Shown in pieces: positions 45,515-56,745 of a stretch of DNA of 64,000 bases; position 1 is the stretch's first letter; each line of letters opens with the position of its first letter. The DNA is from Galerina marginata (Eukaryota > Basidiomycota > Agaricomycetes > Agaricales > Galerinaceae): the NCBI GenBank assembly GCA_023014335.1, contig JAECYW010000011.1, forward strand, positions 1,798,001 through 1,862,000, read 5' to 3'. Under the pieces are notes generated by a model that searched no databases, was not told the DNA's origin, and was given only the letters and a program-made list of their open reading frames with translations. The position numbers and the translations under genes are program-made.

Positions 45515-47639
45515 ATGAAACCTCGCTCGCCCCCAGCTCGTCCCCATATCGGTCTGCATTTATCCCATTTCTCTAATTCTGCTGCCGAATGGGGCGAGGA
45601 CGATGCCTGGGATAGCACTTCAGACTCAGAGTCCCCCCGCCATTCGACCTTGAACAGTTCTTGGAGTCGTCCTTCTGGTTCTTCCTCGACAACGGCACCG
45701 AAGACAGTTCCAAGAACATCCTCCAACTCCTCTTCTTCCACCCTCGCTTTTTCATACACCCACCTCCAAGCGCCGAGTTCCTACCCTCCAAAAACAGAGC
45801 TACAACCCTCCGTAACCCCAAAGAATGGCTGGACCATAGTTCGAACATCTCACAGTAGGAATGGGAGCAAGAGTGGTCTTGGGTTAAGATCCGAACAGGG
45901 AGATACGGAGCTCGATCAATATGCAGGAGAATCTGGAGACGTGGACGTTGAAGGTGACATGATCTTGGGCGATCTCGAGGCGGAGACGAACGAAGGAGTT
46001 ACGGATGGTTCTCAAGTTTCCCATAGCTCGCATTTGAAAGCAAAACACAACCTTGGCTCTGTTCGACACGACATCGATGATATTGTCACAGGTGAATATC
46101 TCCGTCCGTTCTTGTGCTCGCCTATTTTTCATCATGCAGTTGAATGTGAATTTCAGATCCTTTAAACGGCATTAAAAATCGTAGCCGTCAGAGAGACCCA
46201 TCCCCTGTTCCACCATCCAGATCCACAGATACCAACTCTAAGCTTGAAAATCGTGAAAAATCAGAAAAGTTACTACGGGAGAGATCCATCAAAACGAACC
46301 GTCGCCATAAGTTTGTGGAATGTCTGTCTGGACAAGACGTTAACATTGGTGTGTGCCTATCTATTACATCCTTTTTGCCCTTTTAAATGCCGTGCGTAGG
46401 AGAGCTACGAAAGCTCGCTTGGGCTGGTATCCCGGGCGACCTTCGCCCAATGGCCTGGCAGCTCCTACTTGTCAGTCTTACCAGTCTCTAGATCAAAATT
46501 TCGCAATGCCAACTAAAACGCATTGTATTAGGGGTATCTTCCGCTACCAACCCCACTTCGTTCAACCACATTGACAAGAAAGCGGGGTGAATACCAAAAT
46601 ATGGTTGATCTCGCGTTCGCTCGAGGAAGAGAGGGTCTTGATCAGCAAATATGGCATCAAATTGAAATAGACGTCCCGAGAACCAGGCCCGGTGTCCGGT
46701 TATGGATGCATGACACGACACAGAGGGTGAAATTTTACGTCTGCGCCTTTCACTTTTTATCTGAACGGAATACTGCAGAGTTTGGAACGAATTCTCTATG
46801 TCTGGGCTATCAGACATCCGGCCAGTGGTTATGTACAAGGAATCAATGACCTTGTGACGCCGTTTTTCCAAGTGTTTCTCTCGGCTTATATAGGTAAAAG
46901 TGTTTTCGGCATCTGAGTTATTCCATAGTACTCATAAATACCAAGACTCTGATCCTGAGGAATTCGACACCTCTATCCTACCCCCTCATGCGTTATCCGC
47001 GATTGAAGCTGATTCCTTCTGGTGTCTGTCGCGATTGCTCGATGGCATTCAAGACAATTACATTTTCGCGCAACCGGGAATCCAGAGAAGCGTCAGGAGG
47101 ATGGCCGAACTGGTCGCACGCATCGATGGTCTGTAGATCCTTGGATGCATCTTTCTCCCACTTATAGGTTCCCAGCTCCTTTATCTGCTCATCTTGAATC
47201 GCAAAATGTCGAGTTCATGCAGTTTGCGTTCCGTTGGATGAACTGCCTGCTCATGCGCGAGATCAGCGTGCAGAATACCATTCGAATGTGGGATACATAC
47301 CTAGTGAGTGGTTGTCCTAGCCTGTGCGCCCATTGTTAAAATTTCGGTTCATGACACTTAGGCGGAAGGCCCAGATGCCTTCTCTCAATTTCACCTTTAC
47401 GTCTGCTCGGCGTTCTTGGTCCGCTGGAGCGAAACGTTAAGGAAGATGGATTTTCAGGTATGTTCATTTTCCATAAATTTCATCAATATTGTCATGAAGC
47501 TGCCTAGGGCATCATTATGTTTTTGCAGTCTCTGCCCACGCAGGATTGGGGAGACCATGAAATCGAGATGCTCCTCAGTGAAGCTTTTGTCTTGAACTCA
47601 ATATGGCACAATGCTCAGAGTCATTTCAATGGCAAATGA
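45515..47639 (+). CDS. TBC-domain Rab GTPase-activating protein (Gyp1 type)
   Basis: Accelerates GTP hydrolysis by Rab GTPases in Golgi/endosome traffic. The N-terminal 210 residues are Ser-rich and disordered. The TBC domain follows across nine exons without frame problems: ELRKLAWAGIPGDLRPMAWQ, IDVPRTRPGVRLW with the catalytic Arg finger (IxxDxxRT), LERILYVWAIRHPASGYVQG with the Gln finger (YVQG), INDLVTPFFQVFLSAYIG, FWCLSRLLDGIQDNYIFAQP, FAFRWMNCLLMREISVQNTI, RMWDTYLAEGPDAFSQFHLY. Both catalytic fingers are intact. The order and the spacing before the domain resemble Gyp1/TBC1D22. Start is ATG 45515. The end is convergent with the Nup50-like gene, 149 bp away. Confidence 0.92.
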
Positions 47640-47788
47640 ACATACCTCTTGTATTATATATGGGATCTATCTACTGTGCGAGACAAGGACCGGCAATGGC
47701 AAGTCAAGAAGGGACATTGCAACCCAAGAAAGAATAATGGCGTAGGTCGATCAAACAATGCCAATATGGACAGCAGCTCACTACACCC

Positions 47789-50008
47789 TCATGAATCCCC
47801 CTTCGCTTTCACAAATGCAATTTCTCTCTCGAGGATGCTCTTGAGTTGGCCAGCATCGTCTTCATTTGCTACGCGAACGCTGTAAGTCTGAGAAGTACCA
47901 GCATCGTGTCCGACAAAGTTCAGCGCGTTTTTCCCTTGTGAAATAGGTTTTAAGCCCGAATACAGAGCAAAATTCTTTGGTCAAGAGTTAGCATATGCGC
48001 TTTTCTAGAATGGATGGACGTACAATGATGACTTTGCCGTTGGTACTGTTTCGTGCGAGCATTCTGCGTGCCCCCGTGTCCTTGTCTTTCTTCAATCTTA
48101 ATATACCTGATGGGATGAGATGAGAGCGTGTAGGTAACGAAAAGGAAGATTAAACAAACCAGATCCTAACACGACCCATTTCACCGAGCCGTCCTCAGCT
48201 TTCGACAACCGGTAAACCTTTGATTTGACGTTATGAATAGTTTCCTCGTTCTCTTCGCCTTCACCCTCGTCATCATGGGGATTATGCGAAGACAATACAT
48301 GTGGGGGTTCAGCAGAATCATTCGTGCCTTCCGCGCCTTCTGCGACAGGTGTTGCGCGCTCTGAGCTTCCTCCGTCAGGAGAATGTTCCCCTGTTGAACC
48401 AGAGGACAATTCGGTTGATGGCTTCGAAGCTCCGAACACTGAAGGTGAAAGAGAACTCCCAAATGGGAAGTGAACTGGACTCTTAGCAGAATCTTTGGCA
48501 GCAGCCGGTAGTGAAAATGCAGAGGCAAACGGAGTTTTAGATGTCTTGTCTGAGCTGCCGAATATGTTGGACGGCGAAGGCTTGTCAGATGTACTCGAAC
48601 CAAACAAGGACGGGGTCGTTGTGCCAGACCCAGATCCGAAAACCGATTTCGCAGGTTGACCAGATGTACTGCCAAAACTCGTAGATGACGACGTGGAACC
48701 AAAGGAACCAAATGTGGAAGAGGTTGACGGCTTAGTGCCTCCAAAAATGAATGGTGTATGTGAAGGAGTGGTAGATGCACTGTCAGCTGTCATTGGGGAA
48801 GAAGCCCCAAATAAATTGTTTGAGGAGTCTTTAGGTGCAAATGGGTTGGCAGCACTCGAAGAGCCAAATCCAGAACTCGAGGTTTTGAAATCGAACAAAT
48901 TCGTTTTGGGAGGAGTGGGGGAAAGAGTTGCAGCAGAGGGCAGGAAACTATTGAAACCAGAAAAGGATGCAGGAGGAGTAGGCATAGCTGGTTTGCTTGT
49001 GGATGACGAAGAAGTTGAAGCTGGCTCAGCTGTTGAGGTACTCTTAACAGAGTTGTCGAAGTCTTCTTGAATCTTCTGCCGGATAGACTCATATTTCTTC
49101 AAAAAAGTTGACATGTCAATGAATGGATCGCCTTCTACAGCTTTTGAGATAGCACCCAGGAATGACATGTTCAATCCACGAAGGTCTGTGTAATATTTCA
49201 ACAGTGGAGCGGAATCATCGCTATTGTTCGAAGTTGCAGAAGTGGACGAGGGCTGAGCGGCGGACGGCAGCGGGTTGACGACCGAATTAGACGGAGGCAC
49301 GCCAAATGGGTTGGCGCCTGAGTTACTTATTGAAGCAGCAAAGGCTTTCGAGGTGTTTGTCGCTGTGGGTGGCATTGCAGGTAGATTTTGGAATGTTGGG
49401 GGAAAGACAGATTTTGTAGAAGATGTGGTTCCGAATGGATTCTGAAGCATTTCGTAGTTAGTTTCTTGATCAGTCTTGTGAGTTCAAATCCTACAGAGGC
49501 GGAGGCAGAGGAACTGTTTCCAGTTGTGTCCATAGCAAATTGTTTGTCGAAATTTAATCCAGTCTAGTAAAATGTCTAGTGGCACCCAAAAAATGAACCG
49601 ATAGAAAAACCTACAGAGGGACTTGAGGATGAGCCACCAGTAAAGATGTTAGTAGCAAATATTGGTGCAGGAGCCTATGACAGTATTCAGGAAGTGACAG
49701 TATAATTTTCAATTGTGCACATACAACTGGTGTTGTGGTATTTGAGGTTGGAATCTGGGGAGCAGTTCCTGTGCGTTTTGGTAGACCACGAATACTGTCT
49801 TTGATCAGCATGATTAGGGTCTTCTGACAAAATAACACGTACACTCTAGTAGCTAACACAGATTCTTCTGCCTTCTTGAATCCTTGGTTGTTCGAATCCT
49901 AAGCCATATAAAGGTATGTAGGCAAGAGTCAGAAATAATGTCAACACGCACCTCATCGTCAACTTCATCATCGCCCTTCACCAGTTGTCTTTCTGCCTGA
50001 CGTTTCAT
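47789..50008 (-). CDS. Nup50/Nup2-like nucleoporin with Ran-binding domain
   Basis: Nuclear-basket nucleoporin that helps dissociate import complexes. The first exon (50008-49952) encodes MKRQAERQLVKGDDEVDDE. The next gives NNQGFKKAEESVLATRVIRG followed by LPKR, the family's importin-alpha-binding motif. The middle contains FG-type repeats (NPFG, NLFG, SVFG, SLFG, NIFG) and a helical segment (LLKYYTDLRGLNMSFLGAIS) typical of Nup50. The C-terminus is a RanBP1-type domain: VYRLSKAEDGSVKWVVLGSG, LRLKKDKDTGARRMLARNST, LNFVGHDAG, EDDAGQLKSILEREI. All introns agree in phase and no correction is needed. One donor (gtacgt with acceptor gacag near 49811) was chosen because it restores the ATRVIRGLPKR reading. 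Confidence 0.9.
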
Positions 50009-50340
50009 GTGGTTAGCCTTAGAGGAGTAGGGGTTTGGGATGACGCGAATTTTGGTTGATTTGGGTTCAGTTTACAAGTGGCCTCCTTGTCCAGGACTTC
50101 TTGTTCATTACCATAACAGACACAAACACCATTCGTTCAACATACTATAGTTAATTTTAGGACGACATTAGTTGAGGATGTACATACATAACCAAAAGGT
50201 ACGATTACATTGTAAAGAGGGACGTTACAGGAAGTACTTAGCTAGCTACCAGTGCTGAATTAAACTACCATCCATGGCAAACAGCAGATAAAAAATCCTA
50301 ATATGAAAATGGAATTGCGATAGAAAGGAATGTTTCTAAA
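50009..50340. other. intergenic gap
   Basis: Promoter side of the Nup50-like gene and 3' flank of the Mga2-like gene, both minus. AT-rich, with no coding segment or repeat recognised. Confidence 0.45.
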
Positions 50341-53300
50341 TCAACTGCGAAGAGGAGTCTTAGGAAGGGCCATTTTGATCGCTTGGAAGGCAAATCGAAC
50401 GCCATTGTGGAAAGCCCACAGCATAGATACTAAAGATAATAGGGTTAAAGTTGGTTCGTATATCTCAATTACGAGGTCACTTACAGAGGAGGATGGGTAA
50501 CCAAAACATCAAAAGCATGCGATCATCTACGCAGAAAATGTTAGCCTTGAAAAGGAACCAGGGGATTGAGGTACTCACGTTTCTTTTGCAGTTTCTGAGT
50601 TTGCTTTGCAGTAGGTTGGTATCCAAAGGATTCGACAACTTGGTCTGGTACTGGGGTGCTATCATAACCCACAGGACGGATTTCGACAGGTGGCCGAGTG
50701 GAGGTTGAAGCCACAAGCTCCTGAGGTTGATGAATTTCTGCAGATGCTTGTGTGGTTTCGTTTTCGGCTGCGCGAGGAGTGTACTCCGGAGGAGGTAATT
50801 CCTCGGTCTGTTGTCGAGCAGTGGTGGCAACAGCTAAGGCGACCCACTTTTCCCAAGTTGCTCGCCATTCTTGGGCCGCTCGCAGTGCTGCAGTGCCCAT
50901 GTTTGGAGAAGCATCGTCCCCTTCAGTTTGCGTTCTTTCTCCCGGAGTTCCGGCAGCGTGTTCACCGCCAAGGAACGAGGGCCAATTAGGCATCATTGGC
51001 ACAAATATAGGGAATACCAAGGGTATCTGGGGTAAAGTGGCCCATTGGACAGCTTTCAAGTCAGGGAGATGCGGCAAGGGAAGTTGGGGAATATTGGGTA
51101 TTAGTCCTTGAGTTGCGGGTATTTGGGCAAGGGTGCGCTGAATCATTTTCTCCATGAAGGAGGCAGCCCGCTTCGCGTCAACTGTTTCTGAATCATCTTC
51201 GATCTTTGACCCGCTCTTGTTTGCTTTATCATCCACAGCGGGAAGCGGTGGAGGAGTAGCTGATCGCGAGACGTCCACAGATCGCCGAGGAGTACCCCTA
51301 CCTGACTGCAACACATTCAATCGCGAAGGGCGACGTGAAATGCGCCGACTAATAATCCGACGAGCTGGAATATCCTCTTCTTCAGCATCACCGAACTCGG
51401 CGTCGTCATCGTCTGACCATTCGTCGTCACTTTCATCTTCACTGTGTGTAGACAAGATATCCACAAAGAATCCGGGAGCTGCAATTTCTTCGGGGGTCTT
51501 GCCTAGTGCATTAACAATCTCTACATCAGCTCCAGCTTCCATCAATATCAGGGCGCACGTCTTTGACTGGGAAAGAGAGGCAAAGTGCAGCGGTGTAAAC
51601 CCATTACGGTCGCGTACGTCCAGATCAGCACCGTGGTTTACAAGGAAGCTTGTAAGGGACGGGAGTCCCAGGAAAGAGGCCAGGTGAAGTAGAGTCTGTC
51701 CACTTGGGGAGGTAAAAGAGATGGCGTCGGCAGTGGATATAGAATTAGGGGCAGAACCGCCCAAAGGGGTGTCGATAAGAGCCAGGAAGTTAATAATACG
51801 ATTCTCAAAGGCATCGTTCTCGCCTGCACGGACGAAGAAAAGGGGGCGAAGGTCGCGCATAGCAGTAGATGACGCAAGCTGCATCATACCGCTATTGTTG
51901 TTGTTTGACTCAGAGCCGTCACTCCCAGCATTTCCAACAATTCTCATGGCGAACATTTTTCGCGTCTTCGATCTTGCCTGTCATTTTGAGCCCAACGACT
52001 TGCAAAGCAAGTTCCATTCTGAAAATAATATTCAGTAAAATGACAACATGAATGTGATTGCACTTACAGCGCCCTGTCCGACTCATCAGAATATGTGAAT
52101 AGCGAGGGAGGAGTGTGGGTTTGCTCATCCACTTTCGGAAAGCCTTCGAACCAGACAGCAACAACACCAGGCATAGATCGCGGGGGGAGCACACAGACAA
52201 GTGTGTTGTCACTCCATCGCTGAGTAGAACTGGCGGTAACATCACCGAATACACAGTTGAGCTGAACAGTGGGGTGGAAGTTCGCGCCAAGAACTGTTAC
52301 CTTCGATACCACCATGAGTTGGGCCAGTGTTGGGTATGAGCCGATGAATGGTCGGTGGTTGCATTTGTATAGCTTGTGTCGATTGATTAGGATCAAAGAA
52401 CATAAATGGCATGGGCTGGGACATGATCAGGTTTTGGGGCTGTAAGGTAGAAGGTGGAGGTAGACTTTCGCATATGGAAGGCGTAAACGTTACTTCGGGC
52501 ATGTACACGTCTGAACTTATGGTCCAATGGTGTGCTAAGAGGAATCTGGTGACGATGTTTCGGATCCATGTAGCCCATCGTATAAAGGTGGTGGTACTGT
52601 TTGACCAGGAGGCTCTGATGCGATAGCAGTCTGAAAAGTAGAAAAAGGCGTTGAGGCTCTGGTTGTAGGAAGTGGGGAATATGACGTTGACGGTGATGGT
52701 ACGCTCGAAACACTGCCTTCACGAGAAACGCGATTAGGCTTCGCAGAGGCATCGTACGGCTTTGGACGCTTTTTCGAAACGCCTCCGCTCGATATCATAT
52801 CTTTACTGCGTCTTGAAGGTGCACGCGCATCTCCAATAGGTGGGATTTCGCTTAACAAACCTCCAACTTGCGACCAGTCAGGGTGATCTAAAGCCGTAAA
52901 TCCATTGGCTAATTCAGGCGCTTTACTTGTTGTAGAGGTCTTGTGGTCATCGGTTATCATTATAGGCCTAGACATTCCCGAACCAACGATGCGCCCCGTA
53001 TGGTCCATCATTGAAAAGTGAACATTGAATCCAACCTTTTCTCGGTGATGGCGGCAATAGCAAGTGATGCGAAGAGGGAGCACAACAGAACCGGTCGAAA
53101 AGTCAAGAATCTCGGCACAATTGAACTGGATTATGCTTGTCGTGTCTTCATAGTGCTTGCTTTTATGAAGTTTAGTTGGATCTCCCTCGGATTCGGATTC
53201 TGACCGAGCAGGTCGCACTCGGGCTGCCAATTTCTTGGCAACACGTTTCGCCTATATAGAAGAAAGATATCAAGCTCAAAGTAATAAAGATAACGGTAAA

Positions 53301-54280
53301 GAAGCGCGCACTTCGCGAGCCTGGCAACTTGAACAGCTCAAAACGCGGTTGTGAGGAGGTGATGCACAAGTAACACTAGCAGATAGATGTAAAATGTCTT
53401 GTGGGTCGGGGTCTTTTGTAAAGTGAATAAATACTAATAATCTTACAGATGATGAAGGCACGCACCGATTTTTCCTTGTTTCCTCGTTCGTTTCTTGGTT
53501 GCAGTACCCTGCGGCAATTTTAACCACTTCCAGGAGCCAACCCGATCATATTTGTGTGGGTCCGATGAAGAGCTGGAGTCTGCGAGATCGACTGTCACTC
53601 TAACTTGAGTTTCTACTCTAGATTTTGTGCCGCCTTCGGGAATACTCGGGAACATGATGGGCAAACTAAAGAACTATGAGTCAGGGTCCTAGCAAAGAAA
53701 AGAGACGACAGACTTGAAACAAGAGTCCTTAGGTGGATGAACCACTCTTTGGTTCATAGTAGATGGATCAGCTTTGCGAGGCAGAGAAGCAGGCGGAGGG
53801 ATTGGCTTTGTAAGGGATATTGGCCCATGGCGAGCAGGCATGAGAAGATTGCTTGCGCGAAAGTCTGACAGAACGGGATTGTGGTGGTGAGTAGGTGGTG
53901 AATTTAAACTTGGAGGGTATGGCGGAGGGGATGAATAGCTATGAGTCGAATTGAAGCCCGAAGACGGCGAGCTACAGCAAAAGGTGAACGAGGTGTGGAG
54001 TTAGAGGGTGAGCAAAGCGTACTCGTCATAGGCATGTTGTTCAATTAACTCGTCCAAAGCGCAACATCTGTTCTTCTTCAGACTTATGCGGCGTAGTGTA
54101 CACTGATGGTTCGGACGTCCATGATGATACTGGCGTCTTAGCTGGATGCATTGAAAGATACCACGAGGACGTGAGGTCCAGTTCACTCTGGATAGATACA
54201 GGTTCTGGGGAGTCGGATGGCTCAGGAGTTAACGGTGATGGTGAGCGGGACCCTTGGGCTGTTGCCGACGTCGAAGACAT
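50341..54280 (-). CDS. MGA2: Mga2/Spt23-type membrane-tethered transcription factor (IPT/TIG plus ankyrin)
   Basis: In yeast this family senses membrane saturation and, once released from the ER membrane by proteasome processing, activates the fatty-acid desaturase gene OLE1. In order: disordered N-terminus (MSSTSATAQGSRSPSPLTPE); KSRVETQVRVTVDLAD and VLSCSSCQAREAKRVAKKLA followed by ARVRP; Ser-rich linker; IPT/TIG domain (IHRLIPNTGPTHGGIEVTVL, GANFHPTVQLNCVFGD); ankyrin repeats (GQTLLHLASFLGLPSLTSFL, NGFTPLHFASLSQSKTCALI); acidic and Pro-rich linker; C-terminal membrane segment MLLMFWLPILLLSMLWAF. Three one-base excesses occur (54063-54064, 52300-52301, TTTTT 51956-51960). An apparent further shift near 52560 is explained by an intron with donor gtcaaa. 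Start ATG 54280; the open frame upstream of it has no ATG. Confidence 0.88.
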
Positions 54281-55373
54281 CGCAATGACCGTCGAGACCA
54301 ACGTTGACTGCGACGGGCTCCTGGTAAAGTTAATTCGTGAGAAAGGCTTACAACGTGCTATTTCTATATAAGTATTAAATTTTGGGTCAAAACCGGTGAC
54401 ATTTCGTTACCGAGTGCCCCAAAATCGAACATTGTTCCTGAACTTCTTCTCTCTTCCCCTCAGTTTCCATTCACCATAATCAGATTGCTTGCAATCTTAT
54501 CCTTATTTCTCGGAACGTGGCTTAAAATAATACACTCAGGTCCTGTGAAGCTATTTTGGCTTTAAAACCGCCCTCGCTTGGCGAGCCTCTGATGCACCTC
54601 TTTGGGGAGGGGGTTGAAGTCCAATTCATGAATTCATGGAAGTGTTGAATTTTAAAGCACCGCATCAACTACTTAGCTGAGAACTCTTGCTTTTGCCAGT
54701 GGGAGGTGGAGCCTGCAGCAACTGCTAAGTATTCCGACACTTGTCCGAAATTGTAACGCAATCAAGTAGGGACAACAACCCGGTGCACATTAGAAACGAC
54801 GAGGAAACCTAACGTCATACCCCTTTTTTGAGTATTATATATTATAGGTACAGAAGTGAAGCCAAATTTCGTTTGAACCTCTCAGGTAGAATATCTGGAA
54901 TTTCTTGCATGAACAAGATTTGGAGGAGCATTTGAGGAGAACCAATATCAGGAGGGACTTGCAGTTTGCGTGGAAGTTGGCGACTGTTGGCGATTGCTCG
55001 GGGCCAAGTTACTGTCACTCCTACCGAGCACGACTCTCAATGTCAACTTGAGCGCATAGTGATACTCTCAATTTTCGTGGCCCATCCTACAGACCTCGCA
55101 TCGCACTCGCCAGCTGCAGGTCAGTGCTCCGAGCTGTGATATCAATACTGAAGTACATGCAATCACCCGCGCCCACTGTAAACTTAATTTAATTATAGTT
55201 TGTGATGGGATCAGCAGGTCAGCAGATCGCTTGTCTTTTCAGAGCAACCAGTTTCCCACAGTTGACCATGTCAAGGCCCATCCAACCACCGAAGTTTTAA
55301 GGGACAATTCAGCGCTTTCTTCCACACCACTATCACATTCTTTACTCGACCACACTCTTTAAAGGCTCGAATT
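54281..55373. other. divergent intergenic region
   Basis: About 1.1 kb between the Mga2-like start (-) and the secreted barrel protein (+). It has CT-rich tracts just before 55374 typical of a promoter. No coding segment, RNA gene or repeat was recognised. Confidence 0.45.
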
Positions 55374-56342
55374 ATGTTCTCTAATATTTTGTCGGTCTCT
55401 CTTCTTGCCTGCTTTTTGTCCATTCCAGTCTCCGCCTCGATCGGCTCTCATGCGCCCGCAATCCTTCGGCGCCATCATGAGTTAGCATTGCGCAGCGACG
55501 GCGACGTGGAGCTGTTCAAACGCTTTTCTGGCGCAAGGTGGTCTTTCTACAATACCGAAACTGGCAATGCGTGCGTCAATCTTCCTTGGGACCTTGCTGA
55601 GCTTGTTTTAATTCATGTTTTTTCTAGGGGTTCTTGTGGACATTTCCTTACTAACGGCGGTTTCGTACGTGCTTCATCTCTTTATAGTGTCCTTCGGTTT
55701 ACACTAAACCTACCGCACAGACTGTTGCAGTGAACCAAGCGGTAATGCCGCTCCTTTGATCATACCCGACGTTACCTCATTTTCTTGTTGGCAGCAAATG
55801 AATTCTGGTTTTTGCGGTAAAACTATTCGGATGACTTATGGTGGAAGGAGCACAACTGCCACTGTCCAGGACACGGTTTGTAGACTGTTATTCGTCAATA
55901 GACTCTTGTCTCACCGTCGCTATAGTGCCCGGGATGTCCATATGCTGGACTTGACCTTAGCCCTGGACTCTTCTCGTTCTTTGCGGACCAGGGAACTGGT
56001 ATTATATACGGAGAATGGGAATTCACTGATGGCAGTGGTGCTCCCCCTCCCCCACCTCCCCCGCCCAAGCCCACAACACACAAGGTTACACCAACCTCCA
56101 CCTGGCACCCCCCTCCCTCTACGTCCTCTAAGCCACGTCCCACCTCGACGAGCCACTCATCAAGCTCAACCTCTAAGTCGAGCGTCTCTTCGACCGCCAC
56201 CATCGACTACTTGAGTGGCCCGGCCAGTGGTCTTGCAATCCCCACTGGCACTGTTCCTCAAGGCCAAACCTCCAACCTCGAGACCCTCAATCAAATTTTC
56301 GTCCAGATGGGGGGTATCGTTGTTGCGGGTGCAAATATTTAA
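55374..56342 (+). CDS. secreted double-psi beta-barrel (RlpA/expansin/barwin-like) protein
   Basis: Exons are 55374-55570, 55628-55664, 55721-55741, 55795-55875 and 55926-56342: exactly 251 codons with no correction. Signal peptide MFSNILSVSLLACFLSIPVS. A possible dibasic maturation site (LRR, FKR) precedes the barrel. The DPBB core is ARWSFYNTETGNAGSCGHFL, TVAVNQAQMNSGFCGKTIRM, TATVQDTCPGCPYAGLDLSP, LFSFFADQGTGIIYGEWEF. Four cysteines are placed as in fungal RlpA-like/cerato-expansin proteins, and the DxCPGC strand is kept. After a Pro8 hinge comes a Ser/Thr-rich, probably O-glycosylated C-terminus. Such proteins loosen or bind cell-wall polysaccharides or act as effectors; enzymatic activity is not expected. 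Confidence 0.88.
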
Positions 56343-56745
56343 TTGCATCAGTGTTTCCTTATTTTTTAAACTATGATGGAAGGATCGCAAAGAGGCTTGC
56401 GTCGGGTTTGTTACTATGCACGTATTTACTGGATGCTCATCTTTGTGCTTGTTCTTTATTTTTTTCTTACTCGGTGCTTAGGGTTTTTTGTCTACGATAC
56501 CCACTGTGCTTTTTTCGTTGCTGCGTTTGGAGACAACAATTGTACATTATACCTTTGCAGCAAACCCGAGTACTTAGTGTTTGATTATCAGAAGCTGGAT
56601 ACTTCTTTCATTGCTGTTGTCGACCTTGTAGTTGTAAATTTAAATCACCTCAGAGTCACGTGACGTAAATCTATGAAGACTCGGAAATCATAATGCTGGT
56701 TTGAACTTTGAACTCCTCCCATTCGCGTAGGATTGGCTTGGACGG
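56343..56745. other. intergenic gap
   Basis: The 3' flank of the barrel-protein gene and promoter of the next gene. The open frames at 56351-56663 are T-rich and hydrophobic but lack support. Nothing else seen. Confidence 0.45.

Noticed and set aside
49790..49860. A frame shift in the Nup50-like gene after ATR
   Set aside because: Using donor gtacgt and acceptor gacag restores ATRVIRGLPKR in phase.
52500..52640. A one-base deletion (-1) in the Mga2-like gene
   Set aside because: An intron of about 70 nt with donor gtcaaa and acceptor tcttag joins the two frames in correct phase, so no deletion is needed.
1246..54280. Programmed +1 ribosomal frameshifting as the cause of the many shifts
   Set aside because: No common slippery heptamer, stop-codon context or downstream structure is shared among the sites. 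They occur in unrelated genes, and removing one homopolymer base suffices each time.
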